The notes beneath the pieces were generated by a model. That model searched no databases. It was not told the origin of the DNA and saw nothing but the letters and a program-made list of their open reading frames with translations. Position numbers and translations under genes: made by a program. From Sporosarcina ureae (lineage in GTDB: Bacteria; Bacillota; Bacilli; Bacillales_A; Planococcaceae), in the NCBI RefSeq assembly GCF_002082015.1, contig NZ_CP015109.1, forward strand, positions 3,253,001 to 3,317,000: 64,000 bases of DNA. The letters run 5' to 3'. Below are positions 1-8,220 of this stretch, piece after piece; within the stretch, counting starts at the first letter, position 1; each line of letters begins with the position of its first letter.

Positions 1-1
1 T

Positions 2-817
2 ATGGATAATGAATGGGAAAAAACAGAATGGATTATACAGAGGCTTGCTACAACAATCGGTCCTGGTGTTATTTATGTTGCTTCACGGAAACGTGCAGAT
101 GAACTCGCTTCCATTATTCGAGAAAGAGGGATCCCGATAGCCAGCTATCACGGTGGCAAGGAACAGGATGAACGATCCATTATTCAACAACAATTTGTAC
201 AAGGTGAACTTGAGTGGATTTGTGCGACCAATGCATTTGGGATGGGAATTCATAAAGATGATATCCGGCAAGTTATTCATGAGCATCTACCGGCTACACC
301 CAGCGCGTATATCCAGGAAGTAGGACGTGCAGGCCGTGACGGAGAACAAGCTGCGGCTACCCTTTTGTATAGTGAGCGGGATATTCAGAAAGTAAAGTTC
401 ATAGTGTATGAGGATCTACCAGATGAACAGCAAACTATGTATTATCATTCTTTACTGCAATCGGGTATTGGTAATCGAATGGCTGCTGAACAAGCAGGGC
501 TAACCGAAGTATCTAGTCGTTTACTTGATTATTATTTGGGACAATTTAATGTAGCAAATGTTGTTCATCAAATCCAACAAATATATCGAGTGAAGGAGAA
601 ACAAATTGCGGAGATGGAGAACTATGCAAAAAGTGACAGTTGTTTACGAGAAAAATTAGTGCGTTTTTTTGGAGAAAATACTTCACCTGCAGAAGCAGAT
701 TGCTGTTCAAACTGTCAAAACCTTAATGAAGACTGGCTGATTAAGTCGGAACCACCAACTGAACAAGTAGTTGAAGCATTACAATGGCGCGAACGACTGC
801 ATCAATTATTAGGTTGA
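2..817 (+). CDS. recQ: ATP-dependent DNA helicase RecQ, 3' part only
   Basis: C-terminal part of a RecQ-family superfamily 2 helicase, a 3'-5' DNA unwinding enzyme of recombination and fork repair. The visible 271 residues hold the second helicase lobe: ATNAFGMGIHK near residues 75-85 (motif V) and QEVGRAGRDG at 105-114 (motif VI). A cysteine cluster (SDSC, then CCSNC) near residues 210-235 fits the RecQ zinc-binding subdomain. The first lobe with Walker A and DEAH is absent because the window begins inside the gene, so the apparent ATG at base 2 is internal. The protein ends soon after the zinc region, with no HRDC domain, as in the short Bacillus RecQ type. Family is certain; the symbol follows from gene order. 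Confidence 0.9.
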   Translation: MDNEWEKTEWIIQRLATTIGPGVIYVASRKRADELASIIRERGIPIASYHGGKEQDERSIIQQQFVQGELEWICATNAFGMGIHKDDIRQVIHEHLPATPSAYIQEVGRAGRDGEQAAATLLYSERDIQKVKFIVYEDLPDEQQTMYYHSLLQSGIGNRMAAEQAGLTEVSSRLLDYYLGQFNVANVVHQIQQIYRVKEKQIAEMENYAKSDSCLREKLVRFFGENTSPAEADCCSNCQNLNEDWLIKSEPPTEQVVEALQWRERLHQLLG

Positions 818-964
818 AGCAGACTGTCTGTATTTACTTTTTAGACAAAATTCGGCATAATAGATATAGATGAGTTTGTGAGCGGGTGTACTTTTTTGAG
901 TGAATAAAGGAATTGCATCATATAATAGCAACGGACATTATGCGGTGTGAAGGAGAAATTAAAC

Positions 965-1288
965 ATGTTAAACGATCAGTATAAAATAGATGTTGAACAG
1001 CAGCGAAAAGAGATTAAAGAAAAAGTATCTTTCGATAAACTTCCTTCTCGTGCAGAAGTACACGGGAGAAAAAAAGAGGAGCAATATGGTCGTGTGAAAG
1101 TCATCAATATTTTTCTGGCGATTTTTACTTTAATCCCTATTGTTATACTGCTCTATGTATTATCGGATCTTCATTCTCCTGACGTTCCCGATCAAGTACC
1201 TGTTGAAAAAGTGGAGTTATCGGTAGGGTTTTACCCAGCCATGACAGATTACATGCATGCCGTTTCTAACATGCAGTACAATGGTTAG
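965..1288 (+). CDS. Small single-pass membrane protein, YpbE-like without LysM
   Basis: A 107-residue protein with a charged, Lys/Glu-rich cytoplasmic N-terminus (about residues 1-45), one hydrophobic segment (VINIFLAIFTLIPIVILLYV, about 46-65) and a short outer tail. It occupies the place of ypbE in Bacillus, between recQ and the ypbG-type phosphoesterase. Bacillus YpbE carries a LysM peptidoglycan-binding domain after the membrane segment; none is visible here. The start was set at the ATG at 965 because AAGGAG at 950-955 lies 9 bases upstream; an in-frame GTG at 947 overlaps that site and is less likely. A terminator follows. Function unknown. Confidence 0.65.
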   Translation: MLNDQYKIDVEQQRKEIKEKVSFDKLPSRAEVHGRKKEEQYGRVKVINIFLAIFTLIPIVILLYVLSDLHSPDVPDQVPVEKVELSVGFYPAMTDYMHAVSNMQYNG

Positions 1289-1335
1289 GGGTTTTACTGA
1301 ATACTTGCTATACTACTAATGAAAATTACTACTAC

Positions 1336-1363
1336 AAAAGCAAAGTAGACGCTTTGCTTTTTT
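1336..1363 (+). terminator. Rho-independent terminator after the small membrane gene
   Basis: AAAAGCAAAG and CTTTGCTTTT form a 10-bp stem around a six-base loop and run into a T tract. It separates the recQ-side genes from the phosphoesterase gene, whose start follows 16 bases later. Confidence 0.75.
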
Positions 1364-1379
1364 CTATGGGAGTTGACTA

Positions 1380-2144
1380 ATGAAAAAGGTTCGAATAGCG
1401 GGATTATCAGTTTTTTTGTCAGCGACAACCATGCTGACCTATATGTTTGCCTTAGCCCATCGGAATCGTGTGCTTACACACACGTTACATATTAATTCCA
1501 ATCCAACTAATCAATTGAACGTGTTCTTTATTTCGGATATTCATAGGCGCAGTATTCCTCAACGGCTGATTGATGATTTACGTACGCGGTCTATTGATGC
1601 AGTGATCGTCGGTGGAGATGTGGCAGAAGGTGGTGTGCCAATTGAGCGAATCGAACGCAATATGCGTTTGCTCGCCTCAATAGGACCGATATATTATATT
1701 TTCGGCAATAATGACCAAGAAGTCGGTACAGAAAATATACTACGTGTAATGGAACAAGTTGGCGGAAAAGTGCTAGTCAACAGTACGGCATCGATACCGA
1801 ACCACCCATGTTTCGGTATATGTGGGCTGCAAGATCCAAATAACGGAAAAGTAGAGATTGACCTGGCCGTGGATTCTGCAAAAGGATATGATCATCTCAT
1901 ACTCGCTGTACATAATCCTTCCTATTTCCGAAAGTTTGAAGAAAAGTTGCACGCGGAACTATCTCTTGCCGGCCATACACATGGAGGCCAGATCAGACTG
2001 GGGCCTTGGGGTATGCAAGACCTTGGTCGTTTCGAGACGACGGGGAATAGCGCGAAATTAATTAGTAATGGCTATGGAACGACGATGGTGCCGTTGCGTT
2101 TGGGTGCGAAACCCGAGTGTCATGTAGTGGAAGTTCATTACTAG
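1380..2144 (+). CDS. ypbG: Membrane-anchored metallophosphoesterase (YpbG type)
   Basis: Calcineurin-like metallophosphoesterase of 254 residues; the natural substrate is unknown. The metal-binding motifs come in the family order: ISDIH at 51-55 (D-x-H), GGDVAEGG around 78-85, GNND at 109-112 in place of the usual GNHD, and LAGHTHGGQ at 197-205. The GNND variant replaces the His that commonly acts near the dimetal centre, so activity may be altered. An N-terminal hydrophobic stretch (about residues 5-26) looks like an uncleaved anchor or signal sequence, as in UDP-2,3-diacylglucosamine-hydrolase-like and YkuE-like phosphoesterases. It lies between recQ and ypdA as ypbG does in Bacillus; the symbol rests on that. 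Confidence 0.8.
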   Translation: MKKVRIAGLSVFLSATTMLTYMFALAHRNRVLTHTLHINSNPTNQLNVFFISDIHRRSIPQRLIDDLRTRSIDAVIVGGDVAEGGVPIERIERNMRLLASIGPIYYIFGNNDQEVGTENILRVMEQVGGKVLVNSTASIPNHPCFGICGLQDPNNGKVEIDLAVDSAKGYDHLILAVHNPSYFRKFEEKLHAELSLAGHTHGGQIRLGPWGMQDLGRFETTGNSAKLISNGYGTTMVPLRLGAKPECHVVEVHY

Positions 2145-2172
2145 AACGCGAGAAATTAGGAGAGTAGATGTC

Positions 2173-3135
2173 ATGAATTCTGTAGATGCAGTAATTGTCG
2201 GTGGCGGTCCGTGTGGCTTGTCAGCGGCAATCGAATTGCAAAATATAGGTTTGTCGGTAGTGGTGATCGAAAAAGGAAATATCGTGCATTCAATTTATAA
2301 CTATCCGACTCACCAAACATTTTTTAGTTCCAGTATGAAATTATCGATTGGCAAGACGCCATTCATTACAGCTATCGATAAGCCAAAGCGTAATGACGCC
2401 TTAGTTTATTATAGAACTGTTGCGCAAATCGAAAACTTGCAGATCAACAGTCACGAGCGAGTGGAAGATGTAGATCAACAGCATGATCGATTTGTCGTAA
2501 CAACGAATAAAGCGGTCTATGATGCGAAATATGTCGTAGTGGCGACAGGTTATTATGACCAACCCAATCGTTTAGATGTCGAAGGAGAGAATTTGCCTAC
2601 TGTTTACCATTACTTCAAAGAAGCACATCCGTACTTCAATAAAAAAGTAACAGTCATTGGTGGGAAAAACTCCGCTGTCGACGCAGCGCTGGAGTTACAG
2701 CGTGCAGGTGCGCATGTAACTGTTGTCTATCGAAATGATACGTACTCCAAAAGCGTGAAACCTTGGATATTGCCGGGCTTTGATAGTTTAGTGCGTAACG
2801 GTCAAATCGATATGCACTTTAACGCGTGTGTAACGAAGATTACAGAAAAAGCGGTCACTGTCAATCAGCAAGGGACAACATTTGATCTTGAAAGCGACTA
2901 TGTCTTTGCGATGATTGGTTATCACCCGGATCATGCCTTTTTACGTAAAATAGGTATTGAAGTAGATGAACAATCTGGACGACCTGTCTTCAATGAAGAT
3001 ACGATGGAAACGAACGTGACTAATTTATTCATTGCTGGTGTTATTGCAGCAGGTAATAATGCGAACGAAATCTTTATCGAAAATGGGCGTTTCCATGGTG
3101 GAATGATTGCGAAATATATTGCGCAAAATAAGTGA
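2173..3135 (+). CDS. bdr: Bacillithiol disulfide reductase Bdr (YpdA)
   Basis: FAD-dependent pyridine nucleotide-disulfide oxidoreductase of 320 residues that reduces oxidised bacillithiol with NADPH in the cytoplasm. The N-terminal Rossmann motif reads GGGPCG at residues 10-15, so the Cys at position 14, characteristic of YpdA/Bdr, is present. A second nucleotide-binding motif (VTVIGGKNSAVDAA) lies near residue 160, and a GVIAAG element near the C-terminus closes the FAD fold. bshA, which makes the bacillithiol precursor, is at 34.7 kb, so the thiol system is represented twice in the window. Downstream is a weak terminator and then prsW, the Bacillus order. Older annotations call it a putative thioredoxin reductase or YpdA. 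Confidence 0.9.
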   Translation: MNSVDAVIVGGGPCGLSAAIELQNIGLSVVVIEKGNIVHSIYNYPTHQTFFSSSMKLSIGKTPFITAIDKPKRNDALVYYRTVAQIENLQINSHERVEDVDQQHDRFVVTTNKAVYDAKYVVVATGYYDQPNRLDVEGENLPTVYHYFKEAHPYFNKKVTVIGGKNSAVDAALELQRAGAHVTVVYRNDTYSKSVKPWILPGFDSLVRNGQIDMHFNACVTKITEKAVTVNQQGTTFDLESDYVFAMIGYHPDHAFLRKIGIEVDEQSGRPVFNEDTMETNVTNLFIAGVIAAGNNANEIFIENGRFHGGMIAKYIAQNK

Positions 3136-3142
3136 ATGGATG

Positions 3143-3175
3143 AGTCGCTTGCCTTGTAAGTCAAGCGGCTTTTAT
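3143..3175 (+). terminator. Rho-independent terminator after bdr
   Basis: AGTCGCTTG pairs with CAAGCGGCT (one G-T wobble) around a ten-base loop, followed by TTTATCGTTTT. The T tract is interrupted, so strength is uncertain. Confidence 0.6.
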
Positions 3176-3215
3176 CGTTTTGGATGTGCTATACTAGCTT
3201 CATGAGGAGGCGCCT

Positions 3216-3896
3216 ATGTTTATTTTACTGACAGTCGCAATAGCGCCGGCGCTGGCACTTTTCAGTTATTTATATTTACGTAAACAAATTGCTAAGGAGC
3301 CATCCAAGTCGCTATTCCATGCATTCATTTACGGTGCAATCATGACATTTCCTATTTTATTTATTCAGCATGTATTTGAAGAAGAGCATGTATTTAATAA
3401 TGAGTTTTTCCGCAATGTATTATTTACGAGCAGTTTAGAAGAATTTTTTAAATGGATCATTATTTTTATTTTCGTATATAAAACCATTGAATTTGAAGAT
3501 GCCTATGATGGGATTTTGTATGGAGCGAGTGTATCGCTTGGATTCGCCACAGTAGAAAACATTTTATATCTACTGTCTTTCGGTTTGGATACGGCATTTA
3601 TTCGTGCATTACTCCCTGTTTCCAGTCACGCATTATTTGGTATTGTCATGGGGTATTATTTTGGTAAAGCTAAGTTTTCTGCTGCGTCAGAAAAAGCGAA
3701 ATGGATTGCCATTGCATTTTTGGCGCCATTCTTGCTTCATGTATTCTACAATTCGATTTTATTTACCTATGATGATTGGCTATATTTAATGATTCCTTTT
3801 ATGTTGTTCCTTTGGTGGTTCGGGCTGACGCGAGTGAAGTACGCGCACACTTTTGCGATGCAGCAATTTAGAAAAAGAAATCAATCAAACTTTTAG
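3216..3896 (+). CDS. prsW: PrsW family intramembrane metalloprotease
   Basis: Polytopic membrane protein of 226 residues in the PrsW (YpdC) family, which in Bacillus makes the first cut in anti-sigma factor RsiW and so helps release SigW. Family motifs are visible: an EE pair in the EEEHVF/SSLEEFFKW region (about residues 55-80), FATVENI near 113-119, SHALFG near 142 and HVFYN near 173. At least six hydrophobic segments are evident. The start is the ATG at 3216, 6 bases after GGAGGCG. It sits between bdr and sleB exactly as in Bacillus. Its substrate here is unknown; the ECF sigma/anti-sigma pair at 57-58 kb is one candidate partner, but nothing in the sequence ties them together. Confidence 0.85.
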   Translation: MFILLTVAIAPALALFSYLYLRKQIAKEPSKSLFHAFIYGAIMTFPILFIQHVFEEEHVFNNEFFRNVLFTSSLEEFFKWIIIFIFVYKTIEFEDAYDGILYGASVSLGFATVENILYLLSFGLDTAFIRALLPVSSHALFGIVMGYYFGKAKFSAASEKAKWIAIAFLAPFLLHVFYNSILFTYDDWLYLMIPFMLFLWWFGLTRVKYAHTFAMQQFRKRNQSNF

Positions 3897-3897
3897 A

Positions 3898-3929
3898 AAT
3901 CCGTCTGAATTACTCAGACGGATTTTTTG
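3898..3929 (+). terminator. Rho-independent terminator after prsW
   Basis: AATCCGTCTG and CAGACGGATT form a strong 10-bp stem with a seven-base loop, then a T run of six. It isolates prsW from the sporulation unit sleB-ypeB. Confidence 0.85.
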
Positions 3930-3993
3930 CCTTATAAAATACTGGATATTGGACAAACTACAAGGAAGCATAATTTTTTGGAGGTGGATGTCG

Positions 3994-4791
3994 ATGAAGC
4001 GAACTACAAAACGCTTCCTATTTTTATTCCTGGCAGGCATCATGGTGTTTTCTATCTTTGTGAGTCATAGTGAAGCATTCAGCGGACGTGACTTGGCTAA
4101 AGGTGCAAAAGGAGACGATGTCATTGAGTTGCAAGCAAGGCTCCAATATATTGGTTTCTATCATGGAGAGATTGATGGCAATTTTGGATTTGGAACTTAC
4201 TGGGCGTTACGCAATTTCCAAGAGCAATACGGCCTACCGCTTGACGGGATTGCAGGAAAAGGAACCAAGAAGAAGTTGCAAGGAATTTCTGATTACGATG
4301 AAAAGTATGTAAAGGGACAGATAGCGAAAGGGAACCAATTTACCTATTACGGTGGTCAGTCGCTGGAATCGCAAGTGAAAAAGGGGAGTGCACCACACAA
4401 GCAGTCGCAAACCCAAATGCAAGCACCGCCTAAATATACCGATCAGGATATTAATTTATTGGCCAATGCAGTGTATGGTGAATCTCGTGGAGAGCCATAC
4501 GAAGGACAAGTGGCGGTAGCGGCAGTTATTTTAAACCGTGTCGAACATCCAGATTTTCCTGATTCAATTGGTGGCGTTATCTTTCAACCAGGAGCGTTTA
4601 CTGCGGTTGCAGACGGACAGATTTGGCTAACTCCAAATGAACGCGCGAAAGAAGCGGTAATCGATGCAATCAACGGCTGGGATCCTTCAGAAAATGCAAT
4701 TTACTATTTCAATCCAATCACGGCTACTAGTAAATGGATTTGGTCGAGACCGCAAATAAAGAAAATCGGTTTACACATATTTTGTGACTAA
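3994..4791 (+). CDS. sleB: Spore cortex-lytic enzyme SleB
   Basis: Lytic transglycosylase that degrades spore cortex peptidoglycan during germination; made in the forespore, exported across the inner membrane and held inactive with YpeB. The 265-residue protein has a signal peptide (about 1-29, ending near SHSEAF), a peptidoglycan-binding domain (about 35-95, with repeats of GxxGDDVxELQ type), a linker rich in Gln and Lys, and the SleB hydrolase domain from about 150. The catalytic Glu is in YGESRGE at about residue 163. A longer reading frame extends upstream to 3853, but GGAGG at 3980-3984 places the start at the ATG at 3994. ypeB follows 23 bases later. Confidence 0.92.
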   Translation: MKRTTKRFLFLFLAGIMVFSIFVSHSEAFSGRDLAKGAKGDDVIELQARLQYIGFYHGEIDGNFGFGTYWALRNFQEQYGLPLDGIAGKGTKKKLQGISDYDEKYVKGQIAKGNQFTYYGGQSLESQVKKGSAPHKQSQTQMQAPPKYTDQDINLLANAVYGESRGEPYEGQVAVAAVILNRVEHPDFPDSIGGVIFQPGAFTAVADGQIWLTPNERAKEAVIDAINGWDPSENAIYYFNPITATSKWIWSRPQIKKIGLHIFCD

Positions 4792-4814
4792 TAGAAAGGA
4801 GGACCTAGCTTATT

Positions 4815-6098
4815 ATGAAGCAAATGATTTTCATTCTGACCTATGCATGTATTGTATTGGGAATATATACGTTTGGAACGGTACGTGAAAATGAAGATTT
4901 ATCGATTGCGTTGAATGCTCAATACTCGAAAAGTATGACGGATGCTTCGCAAAAACTTGGTGAGTTGGAAGAAGCAGTAAACAAGTCGTTACTCTTTGAA
5001 GATCAAAAAAGTTCTGCGAAGGAACGGGAAGATATTTGGCGACTATCCTCAGACATCAAATCATCTATTTCTTCACTTCCTGTAGACCAAAGTTTCTCTA
5101 CTTCTTGGATGAATTACTTAGGCCGGTTAGGGAATTTCGCAAAGGAATCTACAGAACAAGGTGACTCAGATGAATATTATGGTGTGATGCAACGTGCTTC
5201 AGAAAATTTGAATGAATTGACAAGTGAATGGCAGTTGGCAACCAAAGATATGTTTTCAAAAAGAATGTCTATGAGCAACTGGGAGAAAAAATTACGTGAC
5301 TCACCCGATGGTCAGGCGAATTGGTCGAAAATGGGCGAGTCAGTTATGGAATACACAGAAGCAGTATTTCCTTTAACAGCAAGTGAGTCTGATGCAGAAA
5401 AGAAAAAAGAGTTGCGTAATATTAAAGATAAGAAAATTACCGAGGATGAAGCGATTCAAAAGTTCAAAAAACTTCTACCGAGTGTATCGAATGATGTCAT
5501 TGCAGCGGAAAAAAGTAGGAAAGGTGCACCATATCCGTTTTACCATATTCGTTTTGCTGAAAACTCTTCAATCGGCTATATAGACGTAACTGAAAAAGGT
5601 GGACATGTTCTGTCATATCTCGTGGAGCGCCGCATGGGCAAGCCAACCGTATCCTATGAAGAGCTAGAGAAAATGGCAGATGAGTTTTTACGGAAGGCGG
5701 ATTATACAGATTTGGTTTTAGAAGAGGCTAGAGAAAATGATACCGCATGGCACTTTGTTTACGTTCGAGTGGATCCTGAGAATGACGCCAAAGTATTCTC
5801 AGACCCAATTCATATTAAATTAGCAAAAGACAATGGTGAAGTGATCGGTTTGAATGCGTCGGAATACATTCGTAAAGAACAGCTGAAACCACAGCCTATT
5901 CGAACAGCAGAGTGGCACACGTTCTTTAGACCGGATGTTACAGTAATGGCTCAAGAGCTTGCGTACGTGGAAAATAGTCAAATGGAGCAACGACTTGCGC
6001 ATTATTTAACCATTGTTTCTGGAGAAGAAAATGTGGAAACGTACAAGATTCTCGTTGACACGGAAACGTTAGAAGTCATTACGACAGAAAAACAATAA
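4815..6098 (+). CDS. ypeB: Germination protein YpeB
   Basis: Inner-spore-membrane partner of SleB, needed for SleB to accumulate and stay controlled until germination. The 427-residue protein has one N-terminal membrane segment (about residues 4-22, FILTYACIVLGIYTFG), a long helical and charged middle region, and a C-terminal part with PepSY-like repeats, consistent with the family. AAAGGAGG at 4795-4802 lies 12 bases before the ATG. It directly follows sleB, the invariant pairing in spore formers, and the two are probably one transcript made late in the forespore; I could not pick out a forespore sigma promoter with confidence. Confidence 0.9.
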   Translation: MKQMIFILTYACIVLGIYTFGTVRENEDLSIALNAQYSKSMTDASQKLGELEEAVNKSLLFEDQKSSAKEREDIWRLSSDIKSSISSLPVDQSFSTSWMNYLGRLGNFAKESTEQGDSDEYYGVMQRASENLNELTSEWQLATKDMFSKRMSMSNWEKKLRDSPDGQANWSKMGESVMEYTEAVFPLTASESDAEKKKELRNIKDKKITEDEAIQKFKKLLPSVSNDVIAAEKSRKGAPYPFYHIRFAENSSIGYIDVTEKGGHVLSYLVERRMGKPTVSYEELEKMADEFLRKADYTDLVLEEARENDTAWHFVYVRVDPENDAKVFSDPIHIKLAKDNGEVIGLNASEYIRKEQLKPQPIRTAEWHTFFRPDVTVMAQELAYVENSQMEQRLAHYLTIVSGEENVETYKILVDTETLEVITTEKQ

Positions 6099-6104
6099 AA
6101 AGGA

Positions 6105-6133
6105 TTGGAAAAATTTACTCCACATGACATAAT
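6105..6133 (+). promoter_or_regulatory. Candidate SigA promoter for ypfA
   Basis: TTGGAA at 6105-6110 and CATAAT at 6128-6133 are spaced by 17 bases in the gap after ypeB, about 30 bases upstream of the ypfA start. The match to consensus is fair and no other evidence supports it. Confidence 0.35.
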
Positions 6134-6163
6134 GATAGTATAGGACGAATGGCAGGTGGAGAA

Positions 6164-6805
6164 ATGAGACTAAGTATCGGGACAGTATTAACATTAGAAA
6201 AAGATTATACCGAGGAATCGGAGAAATTTAAATGCCGCGTCGTCGATATTGAAGATGAAGGGCATTTCATGATGGATTACCCGATCAACATGATGACGGG
6301 CAAGACAGCATTCTTTATAGATGGTACACAGCTTCTCGTTACATTCGTAGATCAGTATAAGATGTCCTATGCATTTCGTACAGAGGTGCATAGCCGAGTT
6401 AACCAAACGATACCGATGCTTAAACTTAAATATCCTGGTGATCAGCATCTGATAAAAATCCAAAGAAGAGAATTTGTTCGTGTTGAAACGTCTTTGGACG
6501 TGGCATTACAAGCAGATTCCGCATCGTTGCAATTGGTATCGTTAGATCTCAGCGCTGGCGGATTAGCAGTCAATATGAAAGACCATGACTACTTCACGCA
6601 AAATACAGAAGTGACATTATTGATCGTATTGTATTTCTCGAAAACAGAAATCAAATATGTTTCATGTAAAGCGAAAGTAGTCAGAAACTGGGAAAGCGAA
6701 AAGCGTAGATTGAGCTCTTTCATGTTTGAAGAAATAGACGACAAAGATCGACAACACATTATTCGCTATTGTTTTGAGCGACAGTTAGAATTACGAAATA
6801 GCTAA
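6164..6805 (+). CDS. ypfA: PilZ domain cyclic-di-GMP receptor YpfA
   Basis: YcgR-like receptor that in Bacillus binds cyclic di-GMP and slows flagellar rotation. The 213-residue protein has an N-terminal YcgR/PilZN-type domain (about 1-95) and a C-terminal PilZ domain with both ligand motifs: RREFVR at 101-106 (RxxxR) and DLSAGG at 128-133 (D/N-x-S-x-x-G). An in-frame ATG at 6149 exists, but AGGTGGAG at 6154-6161 favours 6164. It lies between ypeB and cmk as in Bacillus and ends in its own strong terminator that overlaps the stop codon. Given cheR at 19 kb, a motile organism is likely. Confidence 0.85.
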   Translation: MRLSIGTVLTLEKDYTEESEKFKCRVVDIEDEGHFMMDYPINMMTGKTAFFIDGTQLLVTFVDQYKMSYAFRTEVHSRVNQTIPMLKLKYPGDQHLIKIQRREFVRVETSLDVALQADSASLQLVSLDLSAGGLAVNMKDHDYFTQNTEVTLLIVLYFSKTEIKYVSCKAKVVRNWESEKRRLSSFMFEEIDDKDRQHIIRYCFERQLELRNS

Positions 6806-6840
6806 AGGAAAAGTCTGTCGAGAGCAGACTTTTCCTTTTT
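6804..6840 (+). terminator. Rho-independent terminator after ypfA
   Basis: AAAGGAAAAGTCTG pairs with CAGACTTTTCCTT around a seven-base loop and continues into T residues. The stem begins within the ypfA stop codon. Confidence 0.85.
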
Positions 6841-6881
6841 GCTTATGGTACAATAAAGGCGTAAATGGAGGGGTTTTCATC

Positions 6882-7559
6882 ATGACAGGTGGAATGAGAA
6901 TCGCAATTGATGGACCTGCAGCAGCAGGTAAAAGTACAATTGCTAAATTAGTTGCTAAAAAATTAGGATATACGTATATCGATACAGGAGCTATGTATCG
7001 TGCGATTACTTACAAAGTACTTCAAAGCGCCATCGATCCACGCAATGAAGAAGAAATCACGCGGTTGATTGCACAAACAGAAATCGAATTGCAACCGGGT
7101 GAACAAGTGCAAAAAGTTTTGCTAGACGGTATAGACGTAACCGATGCGATACGTTCGCATAAAGTAACGACTAATGTTTCAGCGATAGCGGCTTTGACAT
7201 CTGTTCGTGAACTTTTGGTCGCTAAACAGCGAATTCTGGCAGCGGAATCACCTGTAGTAATGGATGGCAGGGATATAGGGACTGCCGTCTTGCCTGAAGC
7301 GGAGTTGAAAGTATTCATGACAGCTTCCGTGGAAGAGCGTGCAAAGCGTCGCTTACTAGAAGAGCAGAAGCGTGGAATGAAGTCGGATTATGAAACATTG
7401 AAAAGAGAAATCAGTGAGAGAGATCAAGCGGACACTCAACGTAAAATTTCTCCATTAAAAAAAGCAGAAGATGCGATTATAATTGACACAACAGGGAAAA
7501 CAATAGAAGAAGTGACGAATAGTATTGTCGAATATGCCGAAAAGAGGTTATCTAAATGA
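6882..7559 (+). CDS. cmk: Cytidylate kinase
   Basis: Transfers phosphate from ATP to CMP or dCMP, supplying pyrimidine diphosphates from RNA and lipid turnover. The 225-residue protein has the P-loop GPAAAGKS at 11-18, the DTGAMYRA substrate element near 35-42, and MDGRDIGT near 127, all diagnostic of CMP kinases. A strong GGAGGGG lies about 9 bases before the ATG; an ATG five codons in (6894) would start directly at MRIAIDG and cannot be excluded. The last four bases overlap the plsC start (ATGA), so the two are translationally coupled. Confidence 0.93.
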   Translation: MTGGMRIAIDGPAAAGKSTIAKLVAKKLGYTYIDTGAMYRAITYKVLQSAIDPRNEEEITRLIAQTEIELQPGEQVQKVLLDGIDVTDAIRSHKVTTNVSAIAALTSVRELLVAKQRILAAESPVVMDGRDIGTAVLPEAELKVFMTASVEERAKRRLLEEQKRGMKSDYETLKREISERDQADTQRKISPLKKAEDAIIIDTTGKTIEEVTNSIVEYAEKRLSK

Positions 7560-8140
7560 ATTTATATCCACTAGGCAAATTTTTGATTAGTACTGTTTGT
7601 TTTCCACTTTATCGAATTAAGGTAATCGGCAAAGAAAATTTCCCGAAACAAGGCGGCGTGCTCTTATGTACAAATCATATAGATAATTTAGATCCGCCTA
7701 TTGTCGGTATTACATGTCCGAGAACGGTTCACTTTATGGCCAAAGAGGAGTTATTTGATAAGCCGGTTCTTAAAACGTTGTTACCAAAAGTTCAAGCATA
7801 TCCTGTAAAACGCGGCATGAGTGACCGGGAAGCATTCCGTAAAACCATTAAACTATTACGCGAAGACAAAGTGGTAGGTCTCTTCCCAGAAGGAACTAGA
7901 AGCAAAACGGGAGAGATTGGAAAAGGTTTGGCGGGCGCTGGATTCTTTGCGTTAAAAGGTGGAGAGGCGAAAGTCGTCCCTTGTGCAATTATTGGACCGT
8001 ATAAAGCCTTTTCTCAATTGAAGGTCGTGTATGGAGAAGCGATGGATATGACGCCATATCGTGAAAGAAAAGCTTCTGCTGAAGAGGTAACAGAGGCCAT
8101 TATGGCAGAGATATCCAAGTTAATAGAACAGTACAAATAA
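7556..8140 (+). CDS. plsC: 1-acyl-sn-glycerol-3-phosphate acyltransferase PlsC
   Basis: Membrane-associated acyltransferase that converts lysophosphatidic acid to phosphatidic acid in phospholipid synthesis. The 194-residue protein shows the catalytic HX4D motif at His41/Asp46 (NHIDNLD) and the glycerol-phosphate motif FPEGTRS at 111-117. The N-terminus (about 5-22) is hydrophobic. It overlaps cmk by four bases and precedes ypfD. In B. subtilis cmk and ypfD are neighbours and plsC is elsewhere, so this is a local difference in gene order. Family assignment is firm; LPA specificity is assumed from the family. Confidence 0.88.
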   Translation: MNLYPLGKFLISTVCFPLYRIKVIGKENFPKQGGVLLCTNHIDNLDPPIVGITCPRTVHFMAKEELFDKPVLKTLLPKVQAYPVKRGMSDREAFRKTIKLLREDKVVGLFPEGTRSKTGEIGKGLAGAGFFALKGGEAKVVPCAIIGPYKAFSQLKVVYGEAMDMTPYRERKASAEEVTEAIMAEISKLIEQYK

Positions 8141-8220
8141 AAGAATAAGTGTAATTTTTTGTTTTTAAGTCTCAATTCGCATAATATAGAGATAAGATTC
8201 ATTATGGAGGAGGGCTACAT

